Position numbers and translations under genes: made by a program. Shown piece by piece: positions 10,617-19,287 of a stretch of DNA of 42,804 nucleotides; the first letter of the stretch is position 1, and each line of letters opens with the position of its first letter. The notes beneath the pieces were generated by a model. That model was not told the origin of the DNA. It was given only the letters and a program-made list of their open reading frames with translations, and ran no database searches. The DNA is from an uncultured Prevotella sp. (lineage in GTDB: Bacteria > Bacteroidota > Bacteroidia > Bacteroidales > Bacteroidaceae): NCBI GenBank assembly GCA_945830055.1, contig CALZXH010000012.1, positions 1 through 42,804 on the forward strand, in the 5' to 3' direction.

Positions 10617-12227
10617 CTATTCCCATTCAATGGTCGAAGGCGGTTTGGAGGAAATATCGTAACAAACTCGGTTCACGCCTTTCACCTTGTTGATTATCTC
10701 GTTGCTCACCTTTGCCATGAAGTCGTATGGCAGATGAGCCCAATCTGCAGTCATGGCGTCCGTGCTGGTCACAGCACGCAGTGCCACGGGATGCTCATAG
10801 GTTCTCTCGTCACCCATCACACCAACGCTACGCACGGTGGAGAGGAGTACGGCACCTGCCTGCCACACCTGGTCGTAGAGCGAAACCTCTATCTCACCGT
10901 CGTTCATCCGTGCAGGTACTCCGGCTGCAAGCACCTTGCGTGCCTCTTCGCCACTGAGTTTAATCTTGTACTCCCGCAAGCCACGGATATATATGTCATC
11001 GGCATCCTGAAGAATACGCACGCGCTCAGGAGTGATGTCTCCTAAAATGCGCACAGCCAATCCGGGACCGGGGAAAGGATGACGCGTAATGAGATGTTCA
11101 GGCATACCCATCTGTCGTCCCACGCGGCGCACTTCGTCCTTGAACAGCCACTTCAGAGGTTCACAGAGCTGCAGGTGCATCTCCTTGGGCAGTCCGCCCA
11201 CATTGTGATGACTCTTGATTACCTTTCCGGTGATATTCAGACTCTCGATGCGATCGGGATATATAGTACCTTGCGCCAGCCACTTGGCACCCGTGATCTT
11301 CTTTGCTTCAGCATTGAATACCTCCACAAAGTCACGACCTATTATCTTACGTTTCTGTTCAGGGTCGGTCACTCCTGCCAGATCGGAAAAGAACTTTCCA
11401 CTGGCATCCACGCCCACCACATTGAGTCCCTGGCACTCATAATCGTGCATCACATCACGGAACTCGTTCTTTCTCAGCATACCATGATCCACAAAGATAC
11501 AAGTAAGGTTGCTTCCGATGGCCTTGTTCAACAGAACGGCAGCTACAGAAGAGTCCACTCCGCCCGACAATCCGAGAATCACCTTGTCATCACCGATTTC
11601 TTTCTTCAGTTCTGCTACTGTGGTATCAACAAACGAAGCTGCACTCCAATCCTGTTTAGATCCGCAGATATCCACTACAAAATTCTTGAGCAGCAGCGAA
11701 CCCTGCACGGTATGGAACACCTCGGGGTGGAACTGGACAGCCCAAAGTCTGTCGGCATCTGCCGCATAGGCTGCGTATTTTACATCGTCTGTAGAGGCGA
11801 TGCACTTAAAGCCTTCGGGAATGGCTGTAATAGTATCTCCATGACTCATCCACACCTGAGAATTCCTTTCAAAACCCTTGAACAGGGCATTGGAGATATC
11901 TACTGTTGTCAGATGAGCACGCCCATACTCGCGGGAGTCAGCCTTCTCCACCTTGCCTCCAAGAGTATGTGAAATGAACTGTGCGCCATAGCAGATGCCA
12001 AGCACCGGCAGACGCCCTACAAACTGACTGAGATCCACCTTGAAAGCCTCGGGGTCATGCACCGAATAGGGCGAACCGCTCAGGATAACGCCTATCACTG
12101 AGGGATCGTCTTTGGGAAACTTGTTGTAAGGAAGAATCTCGCAGAAGGTGTCAAGTTCGCGCACCCTACGTCCGATGAGCTGGGTGGTTTGCGAACCAAA
12201 GTCAAGAATGATTATCTTCTGTTGCAT
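10617..12227 (-). CDS. guaA: GMP synthase (glutamine-hydrolysing)
   Basis: Converts XMP, ATP and glutamine to GMP, the last step of de novo guanine nucleotide synthesis in the cytoplasm. At 536 residues it is close to the usual length. The N-terminal class I glutamine amidotransferase begins [20 protein letters not shown] and contains the nucleophile motif LGICYGAQ and the His/Glu pair region AVQFHPEV. The ATP-pyrophosphatase domain has the P-loop SGGVDSS (about residue 219). The C-terminal dimerisation domain ends in the conserved KPPSTIEWE. The MurU-like gene lies 45 nt upstream on the same strand and may be co-transcribed. A terminator follows. Confidence 0.98.
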   Translation of the reverse strand: MQQKIIILDFGSQTTQLIGRRVRELDTFCEILPYNKFPKDDPSVIGVILSGSPYSVHDPEAFKVDLSQFVGRLPVLGICYGAQFISHTLGGKVEKADSREYGRAHLTTVDISNALFKGFERNSQVWMSHGDTITAIPEGFKCIASTDDVKYAAYAADADRLWAVQFHPEVFHTVQGSLLLKNFVVDICGSKQDWSAASFVDTTVAELKKEIGDDKVILGLSGGVDSSVAAVLLNKAIGSNLTCIFVDHGMLRKNEFRDVMHDYECQGLNVVGVDASGKFFSDLAGVTDPEQKRKIIGRDFVEVFNAEAKKITGAKWLAQGTIYPDRIESLNITGKVIKSHHNVGGLPKEMHLQLCEPLKWLFKDEVRRVGRQMGMPEHLITRHPFPGPGLAVRILGDITPERVRILQDADDIYIRGLREYKIKLSGEEARKVLAAGVPARMNDGEIEVSLYDQVWQAGAVLLSTVRSVGVMGDERTYEHPVALRAVTSTDAMTADWAHLPYDFMAKVSNEIINKVKGVNRVCYDISSKPPSTIEWE

Positions 12228-12272
12228 ATATAATAATGTAAAATGATTTCCGAATAGCTCCTTTGACAGTTA

Positions 12273-13025
12273 TCAGGGCTGTGTACCATGCAGTTGTGCC
12301 AGCATCTGCTCCGCCTTGGCCAGGCTGTCTGTCTTGCCCACATCCAGCAACTGCAGACCCTTGCTCCTCACTGCCCGTATGCCACGTGAACCGCAGGCAT
12401 GCAGATAAAAGTCGATGATTCCGAATTTCTCAGGGAAAGCCTGCATCAGAGGGAATAGGCGAGGCGAAAACACGTGGATGCCCGAGAAAGCAAGTTTCTG
12501 CAGACGGAGCATATCCATGCCACCATCGGCTACAGGCCCTTTCAACTCTCCGCTTTCCACATTGGTCCATCCGCACAAGGTTTCATCATCGTCAAACAGC
12601 AGGTAGCGCTTGGTTGTCCGCTCGCTTACAAGCAGGGCAGCGTCACTGTCACCGATGGATCCATACACCTGTGCCAAATCCGCATTGCTCAAGATATCCA
12701 CATTGTGGACAAGGATAGGACTGCCTGCATCAAATAGCGGAGCAGCATGTTTTATCCCGCCCCCCGTATCGAGTAAGTTGCCCTGCTCATCACTGATTCG
12801 TATGTCTATTCCAAAGGCATCATGCGCATGCACATAATCCACTATCTGCGATGCAAAATGATGCACATTGATGACTACCCTGCAGAAGCCGGCATCCTTG
12901 AGACGGCTGATGACATGCCACAGTAACGGATGGCCTCCCACCTCAACCAGCGCCTTGGGCTTGGTATCAGTAAGGGGCTTGAGACGGGTGCCCAATCCTG
13001 CTGCAAAAATCATAGCCTGCATCAT
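12273..13025 (-). CDS. MurU-like sugar-1-phosphate nucleotidyltransferase
   Basis: A 250-residue member of the NTP-transferase superfamily (glucose-1-phosphate thymidylyl/uridylyltransferase fold). The signature AAGLGTRLKPLTDTKPKALVEVGG is at the N-terminus, followed by VINVHHFASQIVDY, LLDTGGGIKHA and VHNVDILSNADL, where the metal-binding Asp lies. The short single-domain architecture resembles MurU, which makes UDP-MurNAc from MurNAc-1-phosphate, the step after AmgK. An AmgK-like kinase is encoded at 5857-7401, which supports this but does not prove it. Other sugar substrates are possible. A -7-like box, TAACTTTG on the minus strand (13030-13037), lies only 5 nt ahead of the start, so the second Met (4 residues in) or a nearly leaderless message is plausible. 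Confidence 0.8.
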   Translation of the reverse strand: MMQAMIFAAGLGTRLKPLTDTKPKALVEVGGHPLLWHVISRLKDAGFCRVVINVHHFASQIVDYVHAHDAFGIDIRISDEQGNLLDTGGGIKHAAPLFDAGSPILVHNVDILSNADLAQVYGSIGDSDAALLVSERTTKRYLLFDDDETLCGWTNVESGELKGPVADGGMDMLRLQKLAFSGIHVFSPRLFPLMQAFPEKFGIIDFYLHACGSRGIRAVRSKGLQLLDVGKTDSLAKAEQMLAQLHGTQP

Positions 13026-13090
13026 GCTGCAAAGTTAATAAAATAATCTTAGAAATAGGGAAATTCCCCCGACAGTTTAGGGAAATTCCC

Positions 13091-13122
13091 TTTGACATAC
13101 CATCATTTGTTTGTTTCTTTGC
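13091..13122 (+). promoter_or_regulatory. Promoter of the low-complexity secreted protein gene
   Basis: TTTG (13091-13094), a 19-nt spacer, then TTTCTTTG (13114-13121), a one-mismatch -7 box. It leaves a leader of about 80 nt before ATG 13206. Confidence 0.5.
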
Positions 13123-13205
13123 AATGTAAAACCATCCCTGCCTGCTACAAGGGCAGGAACCACAGAGAGAAGAAAAGAATTATTCACCATTTAACACCTG
13201 ATGTT

Positions 13206-14279
13206 ATGAAAAAGATATTATCCATCCTCGCATTGATACTCACCTGTGCTACCAACATGAACGCCATGAGTTACGAACAAGCCAGGAGAGAGGCTCTTTT
13301 CCTTACGGACAAGATGGCATACGAGTTGAATCTCACCGACGAGCAGTATGATGCCGCCTACGAAATCAACCTTGACTACCTGATGGGTGTGACGAGTGTT
13401 GACGACGTATATGGCACCTACTGGACACGCCGCAATCTGGACATGAGCTACATCCTGCTGGATGCCCAGTGGAGGGCATTTACCGCCGCCTCCTATTTCT
13501 ACCGTCCGTTATACTGGAGCGGAGGCTACTGGCACTTCGGCATCTATGCCCGGTATCCGGTACGCACCTACTTCTACTTCAGTCACCCCACCGTTTATCT
13601 GCACTATCGCGGCGGTCACTGCTGGACACACTACGGCTCGGGCAGCTATTATCACGGCAGACAGAATCACTACCACCGTGGTGACGGACACATCGGCATG
13701 CGCGACAGATGGAACAACAATGGCGGGCGACACCAAGAAATTGGTTACAGGCCACAAGATAACAGGCGTCCTTCGGGAAACGCGGGCAATAACGGCAACC
13801 GCCCGAACAACAGCAGTCGTCCTAACAACACAAGTAGCCGTCCCGGCAACGGCAATACCCCATCAGGGACCATGGGCAGAGTACAAGACCGCCATTTGGA
13901 CAGAAGTACAGTGAGCAGCAACAGTTTCAACCGCTATCGCACCAACAGTTCCACTCGCGTCACGGTAAACCGCAACAGCAGCAATACAGCTTCTTCGGCA
14001 AATCGTCTGGGCTCTACAAGCATCAATCGTCCGGGCTCTACAAGCATCAATCGTCCGGGCTCTTCATTAAGAAGTAGTGGCATCCAATCCAATATGAGAA
14101 GTGTATCTTCCTCTCCCATACGCTCCACAGGCAGCAGTATCTCACAACCCTCCATAAGCAGTGGCGGCAACATCTCACGCTCTTCCATGGGCGGCGGCAG
14201 CATCTCACGCTCCACAGGTGGCAGTACAGGAGGCAGCCGCAGCAGTGGTGGAAGCAGCAACTTCAGGGGCGCCCGATAA
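13206..14279 (+). CDS. Exported Asn/Ser/Gly/Arg-rich protein of unknown function
   Basis: I do not recognise a named family. ATG 13206 is chosen because a clean signal peptide follows (MKKILSILALILTCATNMNA). The longer frame from 13092 would begin in the promoter. The mature N-terminus (SYEQARREALFLTDKMAYELNLTDEQYDAAYEINLDYL) is an alpha-helical stretch with a 'LT-EQY' pattern loosely like envelope-stress LTXXQ proteins; this is only a resemblance. Residues about 100-160 are rich in Tyr, Trp and His (YFYFSHPTVYLHYRGGHCW). The remaining half is low complexity: Asn/Arg/Pro-rich, then Ser/Gly/Arg-rich, with a duplicated eight-residue unit. The low-complexity tail suggests an unstructured, envelope-associated segment. 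Its 3' end overlaps the opposing gene by 17 bp. Confidence 0.8.
   Translation: MKKILSILALILTCATNMNAMSYEQARREALFLTDKMAYELNLTDEQYDAAYEINLDYLMGVTSVDDVYGTYWTRRNLDMSYILLDAQWRAFTAASYFYRPLYWSGGYWHFGIYARYPVRTYFYFSHPTVYLHYRGGHCWTHYGSGSYYHGRQNHYHRGDGHIGMRDRWNNNGGRHQEIGYRPQDNRRPSGNAGNNGNRPNNSSRPNNTSSRPGNGNTPSGTMGRVQDRHLDRSTVSSNSFNRYRTNSSTRVTVNRNSSNTASSANRLGSTSINRPGSTSINRPGSSLRSSGIQSNMRSVSSSPIRSTGSSISQPSISSGGNISRSSMGGGSISRSTGGSTGGSRSSGGSSNFRGAR
14010..14057 (+). repeat. Two tandem 24-bp units within the coding sequence
   Basis: Two identical 24-bp units (14010-14033, 14034-14057) encode GSTSINRP twice. A partial, diverged unit precedes them. The period is a multiple of three, so copy-number change would keep the frame. 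Confidence 0.85.
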
Positions 14280-14778
14280 GCAGTTCCCTCACCTCACAAT
14301 TATCCATCCGCGCAATGTCGCGGATGTTTTTTTGGTAATATACCGCCTGTATAGCCTTATTGATGATACCATGCCCCACCGCAGCAACACATTGCCCGGG
14401 ATACTTTTCTGCCATCTCATCAAGAAAACGCCGGGATCTCTGCATCAGACAGTCCATCGACTCCACATTGTCAGGAAAAGGCAGTCCTTGCAGGTCGGGG
14501 ATATACTTTCCCGTAAAATCCCCCCAGTCACGTTCCCGCAGCAACGGAGTGGTGTACAACTGCTTGCCATGCGGTTTCGCCAATATCCTGGCTGTCTGGA
14601 TTGCACGGTGCAGGTCGCTTGCCACAAAAGCATCGATAGGCATATTACGCAGTTCTTCCGCCAACCGCTCCGCCTGAAGGAATCCCGTTTCATTCAACTC
14701 TCCCTGTGTCTGCCCCTGCATGATTTTACGGGCATTATCGGTGGTTTCGCCGTGTCTTATCAGTAACAATCGTGTCAT
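14263..14778 (-). CDS. Histidine phosphatase family (phosphoglycerate-mutase-like)
   Basis: A 171-residue branch-1 histidine phosphatase. The start is ATG at 14778 because the family N-terminus MTRLLLIRHGETTDN begins there; an in-frame extension to 14877 adds unrelated residues. The phospho-acceptor is His9 in RHGET. FVASDLHRAIQTA holds the Arg of the pocket and AVGHGIINKAI the second catalytic His. The size suits a small phosphatase of the CobC/GpmB type; the substrate is not predictable. Its 3' coding region overlaps the opposing gene's end and contains that gene's terminator (14305-14333). Confidence 0.88.
   Translation of the reverse strand: MTRLLLIRHGETTDNARKIMQGQTQGELNETGFLQAERLAEELRNMPIDAFVASDLHRAIQTARILAKPHGKQLYTTPLLRERDWGDFTGKYIPDLQGLPFPDNVESMDCLMQRSRRFLDEMAEKYPGQCVAAVGHGIINKAIQAVYYQKNIRDIARMDNCEVRELLIGRP
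14305..14333 (+). terminator. Terminator of the secreted protein gene, inside the opposing gene
   Basis: CATCCGCG (14305-14312) pairs with CGCGGATG (14319-14326), loop CAATGT, followed by seven T. It is a classic intrinsic terminator 25 nt after the plus-strand stop. The same bases encode KNIRDIARMD of the minus-strand phosphatase. Confidence 0.85.
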
Positions 14779-14865
14779 AACAGATGCAAAGATGCAAAAA
14801 TTCGACGAGAACATACACAAGTGAAACTTACAAAACGCGGAATCAAGAAAAAAAGCAGGCAATAT

Positions 14866-14897
14866 TTTGCCGGACAAGAAAATCTTTGTATCTTTGC
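14866..14897 (+). promoter_or_regulatory. Promoter of rpmE2
   Basis: TTTG (14866-14869), an exact 19-nt spacer, then TATCTTTGC (14889-14897): a consensus Bacteroidetes promoter. The predicted transcript start near 14904 leaves a leader of about 60 nt. Confidence 0.8.
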
Positions 14898-14964
14898 AGC
14901 CCGTAATTGGGTTATTCCAATTTCACATCAGACAATTTACATTATATATTAACGATAAAGAACA

Positions 14965-15219
14965 ATGAAAAAAGGTATTCACCCTGAAAACTATCGCCCC
15001 GTCGTATTCAAGGATATGTCCAACGGCGATATGTTCCTTACACGCTCTACCTGCAAGACCAATGACACCGTAGAGTTTGAAGGAGAAACTTACCCTGTGG
15101 TAAAAGTCGAAATCTCGAGCACTTCTCACCCCTTCTACACTGGTAAGAACAAGCTCGTTGACACCGCTGGTCGTGTCGATAAATTCTTTAGCCGCTACGG
15201 TAAGGCAGCAAAGAAATAA
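14965..15219 (+). CDS. rpmE2: Large ribosomal subunit protein bL31, type B
   Basis: An 84-residue ribosomal protein of the 50S subunit, part of the bridge to the 30S head. [24 protein letters not shown] and the C-terminal [30 protein letters not shown] are typical of type B L31. It lacks the CxxC zinc ribbon of type A; a single Cys is present, in RSTCKT. Type B proteins are zinc-independent and replace zinc-binding paralogues in some bacteria, but in Bacteroidetes this is commonly the ordinary form. It is monocistronic, with a consensus promoter and a strong terminator. Confidence 0.97.
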   Translation: MKKGIHPENYRPVVFKDMSNGDMFLTRSTCKTNDTVEFEGETYPVVKVEISSTSHPFYTGKNKLVDTAGRVDKFFSRYGKAAKK

Positions 15220-15241
15220 TACCATAGAAGACGTATTAAGC

Positions 15242-15285
15242 AAAGGGTATCTGCGTAGTTGCATATGCGCAGATACCCTTTCTTA
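15242..15285 (+). terminator. Terminator of rpmE2
   Basis: AAAGGGTATCTGCG (15242-15255) pairs perfectly with CGCAGATACCCTTT (15268-15281) over 14 bp, and a T-rich stretch follows. Confidence 0.85.
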
Positions 15286-15332
15286 TTTTCGCTATACAAA
15301 GTGTATAGTCTGTTGACTCGCGGATAGGCCTC

Positions 15333-15368
15333 AAAAAAAAGCCGCATGTTCATCGCAAACACGCAGCC
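15333..15368 (-). terminator. Minus-strand intrinsic terminator
   Basis: On the minus strand, a 10-bp stem (bases 15358-15367 with 15341-15350, two G-U pairs) is followed by eight T (complement of 15333-15340). No coding gene ends here on that strand, so it implies a non-coding transcript. Confidence 0.75.
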
Positions 15369-15499
15369 TTTTAAACATCTACCTTCTTTCAATCTTATTA
15401 CCTTAACTACTCTACCTATAAATATCTTTTTCTATGCTTTCTATGATTCTGATTCATTTTGATAGCAACACCTGTCACAGGCGTTTCCCTCGCATTTTC
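15333..15499 (-). ncRNA. Candidate minus-strand small RNA
   Basis: A region with no gene on either strand, between rpmE2 and gpx. Read on the minus strand there is a -7-like box TAATTTTG (complement of 15506-15513) but no good -35-type TTTG. A short structured 5' part follows, with GCG...CGC and CCTGTGACAGG. Next comes an unstructured purine-rich stretch containing GGTAGAGTAGTTAAGGTAAT, then an intrinsic terminator at 15333-15368. This is the typical layout of a trans-acting regulatory RNA about 165 nt long. It could instead be the 3' end of an unseen transcript. No family is assigned. Confidence 0.45.
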
Positions 15500-15643
15500 A
15501 TGCAGCAAAATTACAACAAAACACGACACATAGTCATCAGAAATATGTTTAATAACATAAATCCATCATTTTTTTGACCTATATCAATCGGCATGGTAAA
15601 ACTCCCGATTCACCCGCAACCTGTCTAAAAAGATGGAGAAAGA

Positions 15644-15675
15644 TTTGGGTGAAATAAGGAAAATGCGTACTTTTG
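15644..15675 (+). promoter_or_regulatory. Promoter of gpx-trxB
   Basis: TTTG (15644-15647), a 20-nt spacer, then TACTTTTG (15668-15675). It gives a leader of about 105 nt before the gpx ATG. No OxyR-like site was identified. Confidence 0.65.
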
Positions 15676-15786
15676 TCTTACATTATGTCACATGTCACCT
15701 AACGAAGGAATCTACGCGGAAGCCCCGAGACATGACAAGACATCACAAGAGAAAAACCAACACAAATAAAACTAATAGACAAGGAA

Positions 15787-16254
15787 ATGAAAACTGTTTA
15801 CGACTTCAAGGTAAAGGACAGAAAAGGGAAAGAGGTTGCTATCAAGGAATACGCCAACGAGGTATTACTGATAGTGAACACTGCCATCAAATGCCAATAC
15901 ACTCCACAGTATGAAGATCTGGAAAAACTGTACGAGCGGTTCCACAGCCGCGGTTTTGAAATACTCGACTTCCCCTGCAACCAGTTCGGACAGCAGGCTC
16001 CCGGTACCGACGAGAGCATACACACATTCTGCAAAACTACCTACAACACGGAGTTTCCCCGATTCAAGAAGGTGAAAGTCAACGGCGAAGATGCTGAACC
16101 ACTTTTTAAATTCTTGCAGGAACAGAAAGGAGAAATCACATGGAACTTCACCAAATACCTCACCAACAAGAGAGGTCAGGTGGTAGCACGCTTTGAACCC
16201 GCCGATTCCATAGAAAGCATTGCAGGGCAAATAGAAACACTGCTGGAACAATAG
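15787..16254 (+). CDS. Glutathione peroxidase family (thioredoxin-type peroxidase)
   Basis: Reduces hydrogen peroxide or lipid peroxides. Bacterial non-selenium members usually take electrons from thioredoxin, and the thioredoxin reductase gene starts 33 nt downstream. At 155 residues it is within the compact bacterial size. The peroxidatic Cys36 lies in NTAIKCQYTPQYEDLEKLY. The catalytic Gln region is FPCNQFGQQAPGT, and the Trp/Asn of the tetrad are in TWNFTKYL. A further Cys in HTFCKTTYN is at the resolving position. The residue after Cys36 is Gln where most relatives have Gly. There is no signal peptide, so it should be cytoplasmic. The gpx-trxB pairing supports a peroxide-defence role. 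Confidence 0.93.
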   Translation: MKTVYDFKVKDRKGKEVAIKEYANEVLLIVNTAIKCQYTPQYEDLEKLYERFHSRGFEILDFPCNQFGQQAPGTDESIHTFCKTTYNTEFPRFKKVKVNGEDAEPLFKFLQEQKGEITWNFTKYLTNKRGQVVARFEPADSIESIAGQIETLLEQ

Positions 16255-16287
16255 GAACAAAAAAAAAGAAATAGAAAAGAACACATT

Positions 16288-17223
16288 ATGAAGCAACACA
16301 CCAAATGTCTTATCGTAGGTAGCGGACCTGCCGGTTATACCGCTGCCATCTATGCCTCAAGGGCAAATCTCAACCCTATAGAATATAGCGGACTGCAGCC
16401 AGGAGGACAACTTACACAGACCACCGAAGTGGAGAACTTCCCCGGCTATCCCAACGGCATTGACGGCAACCAGATGATGATGGAACTGCGCGAACAGGCA
16501 GAACGTTTCGGTGCAGACATCCGTGACGGATCTATTGTAAAAGCAGATCTGTCAAAACGCCCCTATCTGCTCACTGACGAGGAAGGCAACGAGATAGAGG
16601 CTGAAACAGTGATTATAGCCACGGGCGCCTCCGCCAAGTACCTGGGACTGGACGACGAGCGAAAATACAATGGTCAGGGAGTATCTGCCTGTGCCACCTG
16701 CGACGGATTCTTCTACAGAAAGAAAGTGGTGGCTGTTGTAGGTGGAGGTGACACTGCCTGCGAAGACGCGCTCTACCTGTCGCACCTTGCAAAGAAGGTG
16801 TATCTGATAGTGCGCAAGCCTTTCCTGCGTGCATCCAAGGTGATGCAGCAACGCGTGATGGAAGCAGAAAACATAGAGATTCTCTTCGAGCACAACACCA
16901 TAGGACTTTTCGGAGCAAACGGTGTTGAGGGTGCCCATTTGGTAAAGCGCATGGGCGAAAGCGATGAAGAGAAAGTGGATATCGCCATCGACGGTTTCTT
17001 CCTTGCCATCGGACACAAGCCCAACAGCGAGGTATTCAAGGAATGGCTCGACACCGATGAGGTAGGCTATCTGAAAAAGATTGACGGTACACCACGCACC
17101 AAACTACCCGGTGTATTCGTGGCAGGCGACGTGGCAGACCCCGTATATCGCCAGGCCATTACGGCAGCCGGCAGCGGTTGCCAGGCTGCCATTGAGGCGG
17201 AGCGCTTCTTGTTACAAGAGTAG
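16288..17223 (+). CDS. trxB: Thioredoxin-disulfide reductase
   Basis: An NADPH- and FAD-dependent enzyme that re-reduces thioredoxin. At 311 residues it has the usual length for the low-molecular-weight type. It has the FAD-binding GSGPAGYTAAIYASRANL, the redox pair CATC at Cys135/Cys138 followed by DGFFY, the NADPH-binding VVGGGDTACEDALYLS, and the C-terminal FVAGDVAD and QAITAAGSGCQAA. It is second in the gpx-trxB unit. Its stop codon lies inside a hairpin shared with the convergent typA gene, 7 nt away. Confidence 0.97.
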   Translation: MKQHTKCLIVGSGPAGYTAAIYASRANLNPIEYSGLQPGGQLTQTTEVENFPGYPNGIDGNQMMMELREQAERFGADIRDGSIVKADLSKRPYLLTDEEGNEIEAETVIIATGASAKYLGLDDERKYNGQGVSACATCDGFFYRKKVVAVVGGGDTACEDALYLSHLAKKVYLIVRKPFLRASKVMQQRVMEAENIEILFEHNTIGLFGANGVEGAHLVKRMGESDEEKVDIAIDGFFLAIGHKPNSEVFKEWLDTDEVGYLKKIDGTPRTKLPGVFVAGDVADPVYRQAITAAGSGCQAAIEAERFLLQE

Positions 17224-17240
17224 CGCTCCGCTACTCTTTG
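17218..17240. terminator. Hairpin shared by convergent trxB and typA ends
   Basis: GAGTAGCG (17218-17225) pairs with CGCTACTC (17229-17236), followed on the plus strand by TTTGTTTG. The stop codons of both genes (17221-17223 plus; 17231-17233 minus) are in the stem. The T-tract favours plus-strand termination; the minus side has a weak TTGT tail. Confidence 0.6.
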
Positions 17241-19033
17241 TTTGCCTTTTTGCGTTCGTTGTGGTCAAGTATTATCTTGCGCATACGCATACAGAGAGGG
17301 GTCACCTCTACCAGTTCATCGGCTTTGATATACTCCAAAGCCTCTTCAAGCGAGAGCACCGTGCGGGGGATGATGCGCGCCTTGTCGTCACTTCCGCTGG
17401 CTCGCGTATTGGTGAGCTGCTTTGCCTTGGTCACATTGATTACAAGGTCGTTGTCGTGCACATGCTCGCCCACTACTTCACCCATATAAACCTCTTCACC
17501 CGGGTCGATGAAGAACTTTCCCCTATCCTGCAGTTTGTCAATGGAATAGGCAAACGACGTACCCGTTTCCATCGCTATCATCGAACCGTTGACGCGGCGT
17601 GAGATATCACCTTTATAAGGCTGGTATTCCTTGAAGCGATGCGCCATGATAGCCTCTCCCTGACTGGCAGTAAGCACATTGGTACGCAGTCCGATGATGC
17701 CTCGCGAAGGGATATCGAATTCAATGTTCACCCTATCCGCCTGACTCTCCATAGAGGTCATCTCACCCTTGCGCTTGGTCACCATGTCAATCATCTTGCT
17801 GGCAAACTCTTCAGGCACATTCACGGTAAGTTCTTCCACCGGCTCACATTTCACGCCATCAATTTCCTTGTATATCACCTGCGGCTGTCCTACCTGCAGT
17901 TCATATCCCTCACGGCGCATGGTTTCGATGAGTACAGAGAGATGCAGTACACCTCTTCCGCTCACCACCCACTTGTCGGTACTATCACCGAAAGGTGCCA
18001 CACGCAAGGCTAGGTTTTTCTCCAGTTCTTTCTGCAAGCGGTCATTGATATGACGGCTTGTCACAAACTTACCCTCCCTGCCAAAGAAAGGAGAATCGTT
18101 GATGGTAAAGAGCATCGACATCGTAGGTTCGTCGATGGCAATAGGCGGCAGGGGTTCCGGATTCTCGAAGTCGCAAATGGTATCGCCTATCTCGAACTTC
18201 TCCAAACCGATGATGGCACAGATATCACCGCTCTGCACCTCAGGAGTGCGGGAGTGTCCCATACCGTCAAAGGTATGCAGTTCCTTGATGCGGGTTCTCT
18301 CTTTCGAGCCGTCACGGTGAGCCACCGTAATATTCATACCCTCCTTGAGCACACCGCGATGGATGCGTCCCACGGCAATACGTCCCGTATAGCTGGAATA
18401 GTCGAGCGAAGTGATAAGCATCTGCGGTGTTCCCTCAATCACCCTCGGAGCAGGAATCACCTCCACAATCTTATCAAGCAGATAGTTGATGTCAGTAGTG
18501 GGGGCATTGAAATCGGCGCTCATCCATCCGTTCTTTGCCGAACCGTACACCACGGGGAAGTCCAACTGGTCTTCAGTGGCATTGAGCGAGAACATCAGGT
18601 CAAACACCATCTCATACACCTCTTCCGGGCGGCAGTTGGGCTTATCCACCTTGTTCACCACCACGATGGGTTTCAGACCTATCTCCAGAGCTTTCTGCAA
18701 CACAAAGCGCGTCTGCGGCATCGGCCCCTCAAAAGCATCCACCAGCAACAGACAACCGTCTGCCATGTTGAGCACACGCTCCACCTCTCCTCCGAAATCA
18801 GAGTGTCCCGGAGTATCGATGATATTTATTTTCGTTCCTTTCCAGTTGATAGATACATTCTTCGACAGAATGGTTATCCCTCGCTCACGCTCCAGGTCGT
18901 TGCTGTCCAGTACCTGACTGCTGAGGTCCTGTCCGTCTCTGAACAGGTTGCCTGCCAGCATCATTTTATCTACCAGCGTAGTCTTGCCATGGTCAACGTG
19001 CGCAATGATTGCAATGTTTCTGATGTCCTGCAT
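17231..19033 (-). CDS. typA: Ribosome-associated GTPase TypA/BipA
   Basis: A translational GTPase related to EF-G and LepA that binds the ribosome and helps 50S assembly and growth under stress, notably cold. At 600 residues it has the usual length. G1 is [14 protein letters not shown] near the N-terminus, G3 is [15 protein letters not shown], and G4 is [13 protein letters not shown]. The beta-barrel, EF-G domain III/V-like segments ([28 protein letters not shown]) and the BipA-specific C-terminal domain are all present. A -7-like box lies upstream on the minus strand. The gene is divergent from rpsO and convergent with trxB. Confidence 0.97.
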   Translation of the reverse strand: MQDIRNIAIIAHVDHGKTTLVDKMMLAGNLFRDGQDLSSQVLDSNDLERERGITILSKNVSINWKGTKINIIDTPGHSDFGGEVERVLNMADGCLLLVDAFEGPMPQTRFVLQKALEIGLKPIVVVNKVDKPNCRPEEVYEMVFDLMFSLNATEDQLDFPVVYGSAKNGWMSADFNAPTTDINYLLDKIVEVIPAPRVIEGTPQMLITSLDYSSYTGRIAVGRIHRGVLKEGMNITVAHRDGSKERTRIKELHTFDGMGHSRTPEVQSGDICAIIGLEKFEIGDTICDFENPEPLPPIAIDEPTMSMLFTINDSPFFGREGKFVTSRHINDRLQKELEKNLALRVAPFGDSTDKWVVSGRGVLHLSVLIETMRREGYELQVGQPQVIYKEIDGVKCEPVEELTVNVPEEFASKMIDMVTKRKGEMTSMESQADRVNIEFDIPSRGIIGLRTNVLTASQGEAIMAHRFKEYQPYKGDISRRVNGSMIAMETGTSFAYSIDKLQDRGKFFIDPGEEVYMGEVVGEHVHDNDLVINVTKAKQLTNTRASGSDDKARIIPRTVLSLEEALEYIKADELVEVTPLCMRMRKIILDHNERKKANKE

Positions 19034-19058
19034 GTGTAATACCTTAAAAAATCGGGTG

Positions 19059-19066
19059 CAAAGTTA
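19059..19066 (-). promoter_or_regulatory. -7 element for typA
   Basis: On the minus strand, TAACTTTG lies 25 nt ahead of the typA start and matches the Bacteroidetes -7 box. I did not find a matching TTTG at the usual distance. The leader would be under 20 nt. Confidence 0.45.
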
Positions 19067-19150
19067 CAACATTTATTTCATATAGCATGACTGCCCCTCC
19101 TATTTCGCATCATTTTTTCAAAACGTATTGAAAATAATCAGTCCAAGGTA

Positions 19151-19181
19151 TTTGTAATTCAGAAAAAAGGCGTACCTTTGC
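19151..19181 (+). promoter_or_regulatory. Promoter of rpsO
   Basis: TTTG (19151-19154), an 18-nt spacer, then TACCTTTGC (19173-19181). Transcription would begin near 19188. Confidence 0.65.
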
Positions 19182-19186
19182 AGCCG

Positions 19187-19287
19187 AATTTCGGAAAATC
19201 CGATGCATTTGATGATGCCCCGTGTTGTGATTAAGGCACCTCGCATCTGAAGGATGTAATTTACAAATCATTAATCGTTTTACAATC
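19187..19287 (+). promoter_or_regulatory. Possible structured 5' leader of rpsO
   Basis: About 100 nt of leader, with a small hairpin (CGGA-AAA-TCCG near 19192) and a possible longer stem joining GATGC (about 19215) to GCATC (about 19244) through GTG/CAC. S15 represses its own mRNA through leader structures in several phyla, so autoregulation is plausible. The structure was judged by eye. Confidence 0.3.

Noticed and set aside
11079..11972. 297-residue frame antisense to guaA
   Set aside because: It lies entirely opposite conserved guaA sequence, with no recognisable motif.
18050..19039. 329-residue frame antisense to typA
   Set aside because: It is a shadow of typA, His/Arg-rich, without domain features.
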